From: Cercophora sp. LCS_1
Lineage: Eukaryota; Ascomycota; Sordariomycetes; Sordariales; Lasiosphaeriaceae
NCBI GenBank assembly: GCA_036250225.1
Contig: JAPZLL010000014.1
Coordinates: forward strand, 1 to 64,000
DNA: 64,000 nt
Direction: 5' to 3'
Each line of letters begins with the position of its first letter. Within the stretch, counting starts at the first letter, position 1. The translations under genes were made by a program, and so were the position numbers. A model generated the notes under the pieces. The model had not been told where the DNA came from, ran no database searches, and worked only from the letters and a program-made list of their open reading frames with translations. Shown one piece after another: positions 32,188 through 42,138 of the stretch.

Positions 32188-33336
32188 TCAGAACATGGCG
32201 GTTTTCTGCTGTCCCTTCTCGGCATCATTCGACCACCGATCATACTCGATAGCAATCTCCGTCTTGCACACCACCATTGAGTTCTTCGGATTGAGAGGCA
32301 CTTCATCCCGGTCGCTGCCAGTGTGCTCACTCTTGTTGAACTCGCTCTTGACATCGAGCTGGCTCCCAAGCTTGCTGTGGCCGCCGTGTGATCCAGCCAT
32401 CCGACCCATTCCGTACGACTCCTTGGTGCCGCGGGCGCTCGTGGCGCGTCGGACGAGGGGACGGTAAAACGGAATTGAGGCAGCAATGACGGTGGCCGTA
32501 ACTTCGGCGACCAGCCAGATCAGCACGATGGCTGTGCCATGGGTAAAGTCGGAGCTGCGGGCGACGTAGGGGATGGTGGTCGACTTGTAAATTCCAATGA
32601 CGCCGGCTCTAGACAACACCGTATTAGCTGGTGGTGGGAGTGGAAACCGCAGAGACAAGACTTACATCACACCGAGACTCATCGACACAATGACACCAAT
32701 CTTTTCCTGGAACCGCATCTGCAGGTTCCAAATGACGAGACTGGGAAAAGCTGTCAGGACCAAGTCCATGACGGCCGAATAACCGGCAGCAAAAACGCCA
32801 AGACCAATGACATGGTCGCCGTTGACGCAGCCGGGCGTCGGTGGGACCGAGCACTGGAAGAACTGGACGATAGAGATGGAGAGCATCGACATGTTGATGG
32901 TGGCCAACATGAACCACAGACACGCTTTCTGCCATGGCTGCGTGACCAGCCGCAAAAGAGTGAGGATAAAGGACGATTTGGACACAGCGACCGCAAGCAC
33001 TGCGAAGAACTGTCCGATTGGGAGGAAGTGGAGAAGCTGTGGGAGAAGCGTGAGGTCGGCCTCAGCCAGGTGCTTGCCGAGGCCATATTGTGTTGTGTGG
33101 ATCGAGATGATGACAAAGACGAGAAAGAGCAACTGTCGATGTTGATGTTAGTCGTGCTGGCCAGTGCTGAGAATGGTGAAGTGACATACCCAAGAGAACG
33201 CCAAAACAGCGTCGTCAACACCGAGCTTGGTGCTCAGCATTTGTTTGCAGTAAAAACGAAGTGCCATGAAAAAGAATGATGCTACGGTGCACACCACCAT
33301 GGTGATGGTCATCGGTGGCCCATTGTCGTCGGCCAT
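32188..33336 (-). CDS. rhodopsin-like integral membrane protein (PTH11/SAT4-type)
   Basis: Three exons (33336-33190, 33132-32666, 32608-32188) in phase give 344 residues. Helix 1 is followed by RFYCKQMLSTKLGVDDAVL, the family signature before helix 2. Further helices include LLFLVFVIISIHTTQYGLG, FFAVLAVAVSKSSFILTLL and DLVLTAFPSLVIWNLQM. A Cys pair in the extracellular loop (CSVPPTPGC) and a hydrophilic C-terminal tail complete the layout. Members are putative seven-helix sensors whose ligands are unknown. Its place between terpene synthase and the second P450 hints at a role with that locus, but such genes are abundant and proximity is weak evidence. Confidence 0.82.
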
Positions 33337-33889
33337 CGTGAGCCTTGATATATTGTGGAGGTCAAGGTAAGGAACGAATGGGCTGATGCCGGAGGGATGC
33401 AAGACAAGTGTGTTGCGTCAGGCGGAGGGACGGACAGGAAGCCAAAGACGAAAGCTGGAGTAGAGAGACAGACTGGGGAAAAAGGAACGGAGCCGACTTG
33501 ACTCTGGCGACAGACCCATCTTAATCATCATGGTCTCTGTCAACGATCATTCCCACAAACGGACTCAAACAAACTGCCTGTGGGCTAAGGTGGTATCGCC
33601 GACCTGTCACTTTCCAGGCTCCGCGGGCGGGGCTCCTGCAGCCGGGATGCAGCTGATGCAGCAGCGGCTTGCAGATGCCAATGACAGCCCCTGTAGATGG
33701 AGCTTGCAACGCGCCACAGGAGCTCTCAAAGAAGAAAAGAAAAACGCTGCATGAATGCCGCATGAAGACTGGAAGGGTGGGCAAATTGTGGGATGGGCCG
33801 GATCCCACGCTGTCCTCAGTTTCTCACCGTCTTGCCCATTTTCTTATTCTTACTCTCGCCAATCCAAGTCGATAATCGTGACATCGAAA
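33337..33889. promoter_or_regulatory. divergent intergenic region between rhodopsin-like gene and second P450
   Basis: About 550 bp separates two divergent start codons. It includes a palindrome-like GCTCCTGCAGCC...GGGATGCAGCTGATGCAGCAGC stretch in two parts around 33625-33665. No gene is present. Confidence 0.4.
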
Positions 33890-35626
33890 ATGGGTGCCGT
33901 CTTGTCTTTTCTCATTGAGACCATCGTCCTTGGGGCGGTCCTGGCGGGCGCGTATGCGGCTTACCGGGCGTCGCTGCCGAAGCCACTCCCGGGAATCCCG
34001 TACAACCGGGACGCAGGCGATCGAATCTTCGGCGATGTCCCGGAGCTGATGGGTTACGTGATGCGCACCAAGCGCATCTTCTGCTGGCTGACGTCGCTGA
34101 CGACGCGACACCATAGTCCCATCGTCCAGGCCTTTGTGACGCCGTTCGGACTGCCATGGGTCGTGGTGACGGATCCGTTCGAGAGCCAGGACATCCTGCT
34201 TCGTCGCACCAAGGAGTTCGACCGCAGCGGCTTCTTCGGCGATCTCATCGGCGGTATCTTGCCCGAGCAGCACATCCAGTTCCTCTCGACGGACCCCCGC
34301 TTCATCAACAATCGCAAGCTGATCAACCACCTGATGGCGCCCACCTTCATCTCCCAGGTCAGCGGTCCCGAGCTGTACAAAGCTGCCTCGACCATGATCC
34401 GTCTCTGGGGGATCAAGTGTGCCGCGGCCAAGGGCCGTCCCTTCACTGCCCACCACGACATCACCTATATGGCCCTGGACACCATCTTCGCCGCCATGTT
34501 CGGCCATCCCGAAGAAGAGAGCATTACCATCCAGCGCGTCAAGACCGTCTCCAAGTGGACCCCCGGCCTCCCGGAGAGTATCGACGCCCCGGTGCCTTTC
34601 CCGGACGCCGACGTGCCCGAGGTCTTCGCCGCAGCCCTGACCCTTGCCAACTCTGTCACCGACACGCAACTCTCCCCCGCCCCTCGCCTCACCTCGTGGG
34701 TCCTCCGCAAGTTCCCCTTCATGAAGAAAGCCACCGCCGTCAAGGACGCGTACATCCGCTCCAAGGTCGACGAGTCCCTCGCCATCATGAACACCAAGCC
34801 CTCGGAATCACCTCGCACGGCCCTCCACTCTGTTCTTCTCCGCGAGCGCGAAATCGCGACCAAGGAGGGCAGGGCTCCGGCGTATCACGGCCGTGCCATC
34901 GCAGACGAGTTCTTCGGCTTCATGCTTGCCGGCCACGACACGTCCGCCACAACCATCGCGTGGGGCGTCAAGTTCCTGGCCGACCACCCCGAGGTGCAAG
35001 ACAAGCTCCGTACCGCACTCCGGGAGGCTCTCCCCGACGCTGCTGCGGCAAAGCGAGCGCCAGAGTATGCCGAGCTCGCGGCGCTGCACCTCCCGTATCT
35101 CGATGCCGTTGTCGAGGAGGTCCTGCGCCACGCCAACACCATTGCTTTCGTCGTCCGTCGCGCACAGTGTGATGCCGTCGTGCTGGGTCGACACATCCCC
35201 AAGGGGACGGATGTCTTCCTCATGGCTAACGGACCGGGGTATCTGGAGTCGAACTTGCGTGTTTCGGACGAGGAGCGCAGCCCTGGCGCCAAGAAGGTGG
35301 AGAATAAGGACAAGAAGGGGCTCACTGGGCAGTGGGAGGACGCCGATACCGGGTTGTTCAGACCAGAGAGGTGGTTGAGGAAGGATGAGGAAGGAGCGGT
35401 CCAGTTTGATCCGATGGCGGGGCCGTCACTGCCGTTTGGGGCGGGGCCGAGAGCATGCTTTGGAAGGAGGTTCGCGCAGCATGAGTTGAAGATTCAGTTT
35501 GCGCTGATTGTGTGGCATTTTTATCTGGAGAAGACGCCCAAGGAGCTGAGCGGGTATGATGCGATTCAGAGGTTTGCGAGGGAGCCGGTGCAGTGCTTTG
35601 TGAGGTTGAGGAAGGTGGATGTTTGA
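33890..35626 (+). CDS. cytochrome P450 monooxygenase, intronless
   Basis: A single 578-codon exon. The N-terminal anchor FLIETIVLGAVLAGAYAAYR is followed by the hinge PKPLPGIPYN. I-helix FMLAGHDTSATT carries the oxygen-activating Thr. The K-helix is EEVLR, the PERF region GLFRPERW and the haem loop LPFGAGPRACFGRRFA with the ligand Cys. A charged insert (EERSPGAKKVENKDKKG) lies before the PERF region. The class fits fungal P450s with large substrate pockets; the substrate is unknown. As the second P450 within 3 kb of the terpene synthase it is a candidate tailoring enzyme. Codon use is strongly GC3-biased compared with neighbours, as in well-expressed fungal genes. Confidence 0.9.
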   Translation: MGAVLSFLIETIVLGAVLAGAYAAYRASLPKPLPGIPYNRDAGDRIFGDVPELMGYVMRTKRIFCWLTSLTTRHHSPIVQAFVTPFGLPWVVVTDPFESQDILLRRTKEFDRSGFFGDLIGGILPEQHIQFLSTDPRFINNRKLINHLMAPTFISQVSGPELYKAASTMIRLWGIKCAAAKGRPFTAHHDITYMALDTIFAAMFGHPEEESITIQRVKTVSKWTPGLPESIDAPVPFPDADVPEVFAAALTLANSVTDTQLSPAPRLTSWVLRKFPFMKKATAVKDAYIRSKVDESLAIMNTKPSESPRTALHSVLLREREIATKEGRAPAYHGRAIADEFFGFMLAGHDTSATTIAWGVKFLADHPEVQDKLRTALREALPDAAAAKRAPEYAELAALHLPYLDAVVEEVLRHANTIAFVVRRAQCDAVVLGRHIPKGTDVFLMANGPGYLESNLRVSDEERSPGAKKVENKDKKGLTGQWEDADTGLFRPERWLRKDEEGAVQFDPMAGPSLPFGAGPRACFGRRFAQHELKIQFALIVWHFYLEKTPKELSGYDAIQRFAREPVQCFVRLRKVDV

Positions 35627-36009
35627 GGTGGCCACGAGCCAGGATGGGAAGCAGGGGCAACGTTTGTCGAGCGGGGAAGGTGCGTGTAACAAGCTGAGCA
35701 AACGGAGTCAGTAGATAGTGCGAATGCAGATGGTCCTTTTCTCTTCGCCGGGCAAGCCACATTTGCTTGTGCAGTCACCAGCCGATTGCAAGATTCTTCA
35801 CCGGTCAACCTCCAGCACCGTCACGATTTCGACATGAGGTGGATCTCGACAATCGCGCAAGACAGTGAGCTTCAGCACCCTCGCCCGACAACTTTCTTTT
35901 TTTTTCTTCAAATGACAAAAGAACCGATGTGTACAGCAATCCCACACTCAGCGCAGCGCAGCTCCGTTCTCTTCGTATCGATGACCTTCTCCGCTCGGGT
36001 TTGGGGTGG
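35627..36009. other. intergenic, nothing recognised
   Basis: 3' flank of the second P450 with T-rich tracts around 35894-35909. No gene seen. Confidence 0.5.
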
Positions 36010-36750
36010 ATCACCACCTTGACCTTGTGAGTCCAGCCGTTCGCTTCACCCAGCCATTTCTTGTAGTTGTTGTACCCCGCCATCAGCTGGAGGGAGTAAT
36101 CGGCAGACCGAGCGTCACCGCTGCTGAAGGATTCGCCACGACCAATGTTATGGAACCACTGCATGTAGTTCGCGGGTCAGTGACCGTTCTTGTCCTTCTT
36201 GGGCACCATCTCCACATTGTTTTGAGGGTTTCTCCCGGTGGTGAATGACACGAAGCACAGGCAGAGACAAAGTTGTCGACTGGCCCGTTCAATCGTCCAC
36301 CAAACCCCAGCCTTCTTTCGCCCGAGTCCCACCCAAGGACGTGAGAAGACGGTCGGCCTCGGGGTTGATCCAGGACTGCTTGGGTTCCTCGCCGTCTGCT
36401 GCAGCTTCAGGAGTGAGACCTAGACCGTTGCCCCCCTGCAACCCAACCGGGATGACGCGATTCCAGGGCTGGAGGGATTAGCGCGTGCTCCGGAACAACA
36501 AGAGGGGCCACTCACGTTCGCCTCGCTCTTCTTACTGCCATCGTACATGAAGGATCCGAAGACCCAGCCATTTCCATCCTTTCCGACGGGGATCCGATCA
36601 TCGTGAACGGCAAAGTCGACCTGCAGCAAACGCAAATCCCCTGGCTCAGCCTTGCGCTACAAAGCGTTGCCCTTCGCGGCAGACTTGTCAGTCGCAATGA
36701 CGGCCTGGAGTATGGGCGCGCCGTCGAGACATGATACCTCTTCCGCGGTG
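36010..36750 (-). pseudogene. c-type haem (CxxCH) protein remnant
   Basis: Pieces in successive frames form one protein: APILQAVIATDKSAAKGNAL-stop-RKAEPGDLR, then LLQVDFAVHDDRIPVGKDG and GWVFGSFMYDGSKKSEAN. A well-formed GT-AG intron (about 36527-36474) follows, then PWNRVIPVGLQGGNG and RAKEGWGLVDD-stop. A frame change leads to GRLNGPVDNFVSACASCHS with the CxxCH haem-attachment motif, and a further frame to NNVEMVPKKDKNGH-stop-PANYMQWFHNIGRGESF. The phrases resemble bacterial cytochrome c domain proteins (from memory of the family style, so inference). At least two stops and one or two frameshifts make it non-functional. Two of the stops (TAG after AAL-type context, TGA before PANY) are explicable by single C:G to T:A changes. 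Confidence 0.6.
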
Positions 36751-37367
36751 GCCTCGGCAGAGCCACAATGGCCTCAAAACGTGGAATAAGACCATGCAAG
36801 GACACCTCTCAAGCCTCACTGCCCTCTTGTCCAACGCCATCTTGGTGTGGTCTGAGTTTGAAAAGGGCGACATGGGCTATTTTCTCCAACACGAGTCCAA
36901 TCGTGAAGCTTCATCACCATCGGGTCTATTCGAGCGAATGGGTGCTTCTTTGCAGCAGATAAGCAAATCGATTTCCTCCCTGACCATCCAACTGGCTCGG
37001 CCGAGTACCTTGAAAGTAAAGCTGATGGAGGCTTATGAGACCGTATGTGCGCTCCTAGCCTTCGCCATACTGCGGTGGATAACGAGTTGCTAACATGGGA
37101 ACTTCTCTGCAGAAGCAAAAGCTTTCGCTCATCCCATCCTGGGTGCCAAGGTACGTTGACTACCCCGTTTCCCTGTTCATTCTCATAATGAGTGGCTATT
37201 AAACATTTTCACTCGCTGATATTCTGCCCCGTCAGGTTGCTATGGCCATGAGGGTACGGGTATACAAAGTTTAATAGCTTTGTGTATTATGTCAAGCTCT
37301 GTTACTATCCACTATCAACTATCATGTGCGGGTGAAACAGGTACATTTTTACTATGATGGTAGTTGT
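36751..37367. other. possible spliced fragment of unknown gene (+ strand)
   Basis: A plus-strand frame around 36800-37040 (LFERMGASLQQISKSISSL, LKVKLMEAYET) ends at a good donor (GTATGT at 37042). A CTAAC branch site and CTGCAG acceptor follow, then KQKLSLIPSWVP and another donor (GTACGT). This splice layout is gene-like, but I recognise no family and no start or stop can be set. Confidence 0.3.
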
Positions 37368-39751
37368 TCACTTGTCATCGTCTACGGCCTCCAGGGCATC
37401 ATGAAAGATATCCTCCCCATCTGACCAGTCGTTGTCCTCACAGTGTTCATCTTCATTATCATTATCATCACCAAGTCCCTCGACGCTATCCAACAGTGCA
37501 TCAAACGCTTTGCGAAGCTCAGGGGAAGGAGAAGGCAGTTGTTCGTTGAATATCTGCAGTGCCGTCTTGCCGTTGATATCCTTTAGCGCAGTGTTGACGC
37601 CACGCAGATTCCACTGAGAAAACATGTTGATCGTGTTGAGGTCTCCCCATTTTGCCATGTAATGCAGAAATGACCACCCGTCGTCGCTGAGGTTCTTGTA
37701 GTCGACACCTTGATCCAGCAAGAACTTGGCTACTTCTGGTCGTCTGGTCACAATCGCCTGAACCAAGACGTTGGTGCCGTGATTATCCCTGTTGTTGAGA
37801 CGGGTTCCATTGCGAACGAGAAACTCGATGACCTTCATGGACCCGCGTTGGCCGATGCAGCTATGAAGTGGCGTCGATCTGGAGCCAGCCAAGCAGTTGA
37901 TGTCCGCACCGTGTTCCAGCAGGAGTGAGAGGCAGCGAATGACACCATCCGGTCTTTGTGGGTACACGGTGGCGTATGGCATCGGTGACATGCCCTGATG
38001 ATCTCGCGCCGCAGGATCAGCCCCGGCGCTCAAGAGCAGGCTCACCACTTGATCTTGAGCATGGCGGCAGGCGAGGTGTAGAGGGGTGCGGGCGAAATCT
38101 CCGATGATGTTTGGGTCGGCGCCAAATCGCAGGAGGAGCTTGGTGGCGTCGACGTCACCCTTGCTGGCGGCCAGGTGCAAAGGGGTCATCTGGTCTTTGC
38201 TCAGTTGGTTGATATAGGACACGTATTCGGACGCATGCAATGCCGTGCCGAGATCGATGTGGAGGAACCCGAGAACAGCCAAATGCAAAGGTGAGTACTC
38301 GATCTCTTCGACGTATTTGGAGATGGGAAACAGGGTTGCTGCCTCCACGGCAAACGGATCGTTCGCCAAAGCCCGGTGAAACACGGATCCAACTGGAGAG
38401 AGTACCCCTGCCGGTCCATCCAGTTGGAATGGGTCGGCGCCTGCCTGTATCAGCAACTTGACGATTACCATGTTTCGTGTTTGTATCGCCAAAAACAGGA
38501 GGGAGCCGACGCCATCCCAGTAGTCGTTGACAGAAGCAAGGCCCTCTCTCAGCGTGTGTCTGATTCTTTCGACATCGCCAACGACAACATCGTGTAGAGG
38601 GCCGCTTTTCGCCACGAAGCGTCTGTTGATGAGGCGGATGTTCAGCTGTGGACCACCGTTAATGTTGCTTGAAACAAAGACTGAGATGGCGATCCTGGCG
38701 AGCCAGTCTGGAAAGTAAACGACGGCGAGAACGTCCTGGAATGTCCGGACCGGACGGTGATTTCGGCATTCTGCTATTGTGCACGGGCGTGCAGCGCGAG
38801 ATTGGTATCCCAGGCTAATGGCGGCGCCAACCGGGACGCCAGGGCGCTGTTTTACCGAGCCCAGTCGCCAGGAGTAGGTTTTGATCTTGTGGCACGGACA
38901 GGGACAGTTCTTCCCACACTGAGAGGCTTTATGGAGGGGAGACAGAGTGCGCGAGGATTGGGAATGTGTGACGGTTGCCGTAGCCGTCGAGTCTTTGACC
39001 GGTGTAATAATAAGCTCCAGTTGGCGCTGTTTCTCAAACTCGTCAGTTAATGAGCGCTTCAACTTCGTGACAAGATTCGATTCAAGATCGCGCATCCGTG
39101 TGTCGACATGGACAAGGGTATGTTTTTGGGATGCCTGAATGCTCTGATTGATGTGGGTGTAGGTGATTGCCAGTGTTTGGCTGACGTGGTCCTTGATGTC
39201 CTCGCGTGACTGATTGATCGAAGTCTGAAGTTCAGTCGACACGATGCTGGTGTCAAGTCAGCTCCATGGCTCCTTCCACGTCCATCTGAGACACCTTACG
39301 CGTTTTGTGCGATGAGAAGGCGGCAGATGGCACCCCGCACTTCCCTCAGCTCCTTCCTCAGCGTTGCGATTTCCTTTCGAACGACACCAATCCAGTAAAT
39401 CTTCCCTCGCTTCCCCAGATCGCGGGGGCTGTCTGCAGGTTGCCCACTGACTTGGACAAGTTTGTCGATGATTGCTTCGATGCGCTGCAGAATGTCCAGT
39501 CCATCACCGAGCATGGTTTGCAAGTCACTCAGTCCGTCTGGCGGCTCCTTTTGTTTCCTCAGGGCGGCCTGAAATGTGCTCAAGCCGCCCTCCTTAATTT
39601 CATTGAAGAACTGATGGGTGCGCGTGAGATCGTCGCGCAATCGACACAAGTCGTCAGGGGCGTCTCGCCAAGCAGCCGACAACTTCCAGAGCTTGGAGCC
39701 CACTCGAGCGGCGACGTCGGCGACGCCCACGATGGCGGCGGCCAGCTCCAT
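37368..39751 (-). CDS. ankyrin-repeat protein with N-terminal helical STAND/NLR-type domain
   Basis: Two exons (39751-39300, 39246-37368) in phase give 776 residues. The N-terminus MELAAAIVGVADVAARVGSK, with following amphipathic helices, resembles the fungal N-terminal domain of STAND (NLR-like) and HET-partner proteins. A helical region (to about 210) precedes a Cys-rich block (CGKNCPCPCHK) and the segment YFPDWLARIAISVFVSSN, which recurs in fungal ankyrin/NLR relatives. About eight ankyrin repeats follow (e.g. MTPLHLAASKGDVDATKLLL, RTPLHLACRHAQDQVVSLLL, STPLHSCIGQRGSMKVIEFL). The end is acidic (DDNDNEDEHCEDNDWSDGED). No NACHT/NB-ARC P-loop is present, so it is an adaptor-like rather than full NLR form. 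A cytosolic sensing role is inferred. Confidence 0.85.
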
Positions 39752-40892
39752 AATTCGAGGGACACGTCGAGAAGGGTGGCAAATTTGCCAGAGTCTAAGT
39801 TGTGAACCCGAACATCGGCAGGATCTTATGGTTCCAATTGACGGTAACCTGGTTCTCAGCACCATCTCCCTACATTTCGGGTGGGAATTGGCCCTGGCTA
39901 TTGGCTCGGGAGGATTCGCCAATGTCCGTCATTGGTGTTTGGCAGTCGGGGGCCGGACTGTGCCACAGACTTTTCTCGGTTGAATGCAGCGCGTGGGCAA
40001 AAGGACCACAACGAGTGCAACCCACAACCAAAGGGTCGGAAGGGTTTGGACGCGGCAGGTGGCTCACGCTTCCCCCAGTAGCTTTGTGTGTTACACAGGT
40101 CTGAAGAGAGGAAGACTGGCTGCTCATTGCGGCCCAGTGTCAGCAGCACGCCTTAGCACTCAACAGACGGTCGCACGGAACTCTTTACCGACAGACGCAG
40201 TAATATGGCGTTGACAGACGAGAAAAAATCCGATTTTCCGATCTGAGCCCTCGGAACCCACCATCCATTGTTCAATGCCCAGCTCGGCATGTCCTCGACC
40301 TCTTGCAAACCATAGGGGAATCGGTCATCGCTACGACGTTTCTCCCAGAATCGCCGACGGAGTTTTTCTATTTATGTTTCTTTCCTTTATTGGAGCGCAA
40401 AATGGTATGTCCTGCAACTTTGGTGTCTCGGATGGCCCCTGGGTGAAAGTTGTGCCCCTTTTCGGTTGAGCCAAGACGTCAAAACAGCATGAATAGGGGG
40501 TGGTTGAGGATCCGAATGCACATCCGATCTCCTTGGCTTGCCGTCAGCCTGGATCCGATCAAGGGCTGAAGCCCGGGAGCGCGGATAGTCCTGCGACATG
40601 TCAGCAAGGATGGGGGTAAAAAAGGGCCCAAAATCACGACGTCCCCTGATCACGGTGAGTTTGACTTCGCCTGTAGTGCTGGGCCACAAAGTCATTCACT
40701 GGCCGGGCTAGCTGGCTACCATGGCGCCGTCATCATTGATATGGCTGGCTCCGTCAAAGACAAGCGACAACAATGACATCGATCGAACCTTTGCCAACGA
40801 TAGCAAGACACCAACATTTTCTTCGGGAAAGATTCTCCTCGACGAATTCGCATCTGATGTCCAACCGTCTCAACCACCACCGCACCCACTAA
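39752..40892. other. intergenic, no supported gene
   Basis: An ATG-initiated plus-strand frame from 40721 (MAPSSLIWLAPSKTSDN) may be the first exon of the DUF3176-like gene that follows, but no clean intron joins it. The rest shows nothing. Confidence 0.4.
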
Positions 40893-41798
40893 AGTTATGG
40901 TGGGTGGCGTCTTCTCCCCTTCATCTTCACATACCGCTGGCGCAGCATCGCTTCCCTCGGCGTCATCGTCTCCTCCATCGCAATCATATCGTCTCCCATC
41001 ACCCAACTCATGATCACCTATACCACGGTGCCCTCAGCCAGCAACGGCACCGCAACCATCCCATCAATCCAGACCTTCCAGCTTCCATACGATATTACGA
41101 TGTACCAGGGCATAATGGAGACCGTTTCTCGCGCCGCGGGTACAACGCTAAACGACACCTTTCCGTCGCTCGCAGCCTCCTGCTCCGCAGGAAACTGCAC
41201 TTTCCCACCCATCCACACTTTAGGCGTCTGCTCCGCGGTAGCCAACATCACCGAATACCTCCAAATCACCACAATCCCCAACTCAGATCCCGACACCTGG
41301 ACACACTTCACCAACGGGCCGGAAAGAGAACCAAACATCACAGCAAGGAGGCTCTCACTAGCGGACTACTGCACAGCCATCACACCCGACCCGGGTTTCA
41401 TCCACGGCTGTCCAGCACCACTCGCAAATACCATTGCCTTTGGCGACAACGACGACATGGTTCGCTCCAAGATCTACTCCCTCCCACTCATCTCATCGAG
41501 CGCGTATACCCGCAACGCCGGCCCCGCAAACACGACGACCGAGGCACCAAGATTCTTTGCCCTCGAACTGTTTTGGTACGCGTGCGTCCAGGAGCTCCAG
41601 GTTTCGGTTCGGGAGGGTGTGCCGAGCACCCGTATCATCTCGACATCCAACAGGGTGGATAGATCCAAGACAAGGGGTTTCAACGGGGCGAGCTGTCGGC
41701 AGCTCAACATGACCAATGCACGAACAAGCTGTTCAGTCGGTCCGGAGGAGCTGGGGCCCTCGACCTCTTGTACTGAGTTTGCCACCGTCCTTGTGTGA
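40893..41798 (+). pseudogene. DUF3176-like membrane protein, 3' truncated by an inverted repeat arm
   Basis: The frame begins with FIFTYRWRSIASLGVIVSSI, a membrane helix. It continues with SLAASCSAGNCTFPPIHTLG (the Cys-rich CxxGNCTF element typical of this fungal family) and extracellular N-glycosylation sites. The stop codon at 41796-41798 lies inside the foreign inverted copy that starts at 41782, so the natural C-terminal half, with the last membrane helix, is missing. The 5' exon is unresolved. Function of the family is unknown; members are multi-pass surface proteins. Confidence 0.65.
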
Positions 41799-42005
41799 TG
41801 TAAGGAGGATCCCAACCGCCCAACCGTCTGAACGGGAAGCATCCCGGCAGTTCAGGAGAGCAATGAAGACCCAAGTCCAGTTCGTCATATACGGTATCGG
41901 CTTGGGATTGTTCACTCCCGGCTTCGGAATACGCTTCATGGGAAGTTCAATTGCCAACCCCGCGTTAGTCATGGCGTAGGGCTTGCTGAACACCTCCGGC
42001 TCGGT
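41782..42005 (-). repeat. inverted repeat IR1, arm A (224 bp)
   Basis: This is the reverse complement of 43033-43256, identical at all 224 positions when aligned by eye. It is a fragment of the HET gene's coding sequence (translated on the minus strand: FSKPYAMTNAGLAIELPMKR...) placed 134 bp upstream of that gene's start, in the opposite orientation. Confidence 0.9.
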
Positions 42006-42138
42006 GTCCAGCAGACCAGCCAGCTTTTGATGACAGGTTCACTATTACTAGGAACCACCCGCACTCAGCAATCCCTAGCAATCTTCGGCCCTTGCCACAA
42101 CCACACATACCCAAGCCCTCGTGGTACAATACATAGCC

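Noticed and set aside
34156..35172. 338-codon plus-strand frame inside the second P450
   Set aside because: A shadow frame of a strongly GC3-biased gene; Arg/His/Pro-rich and without domain.
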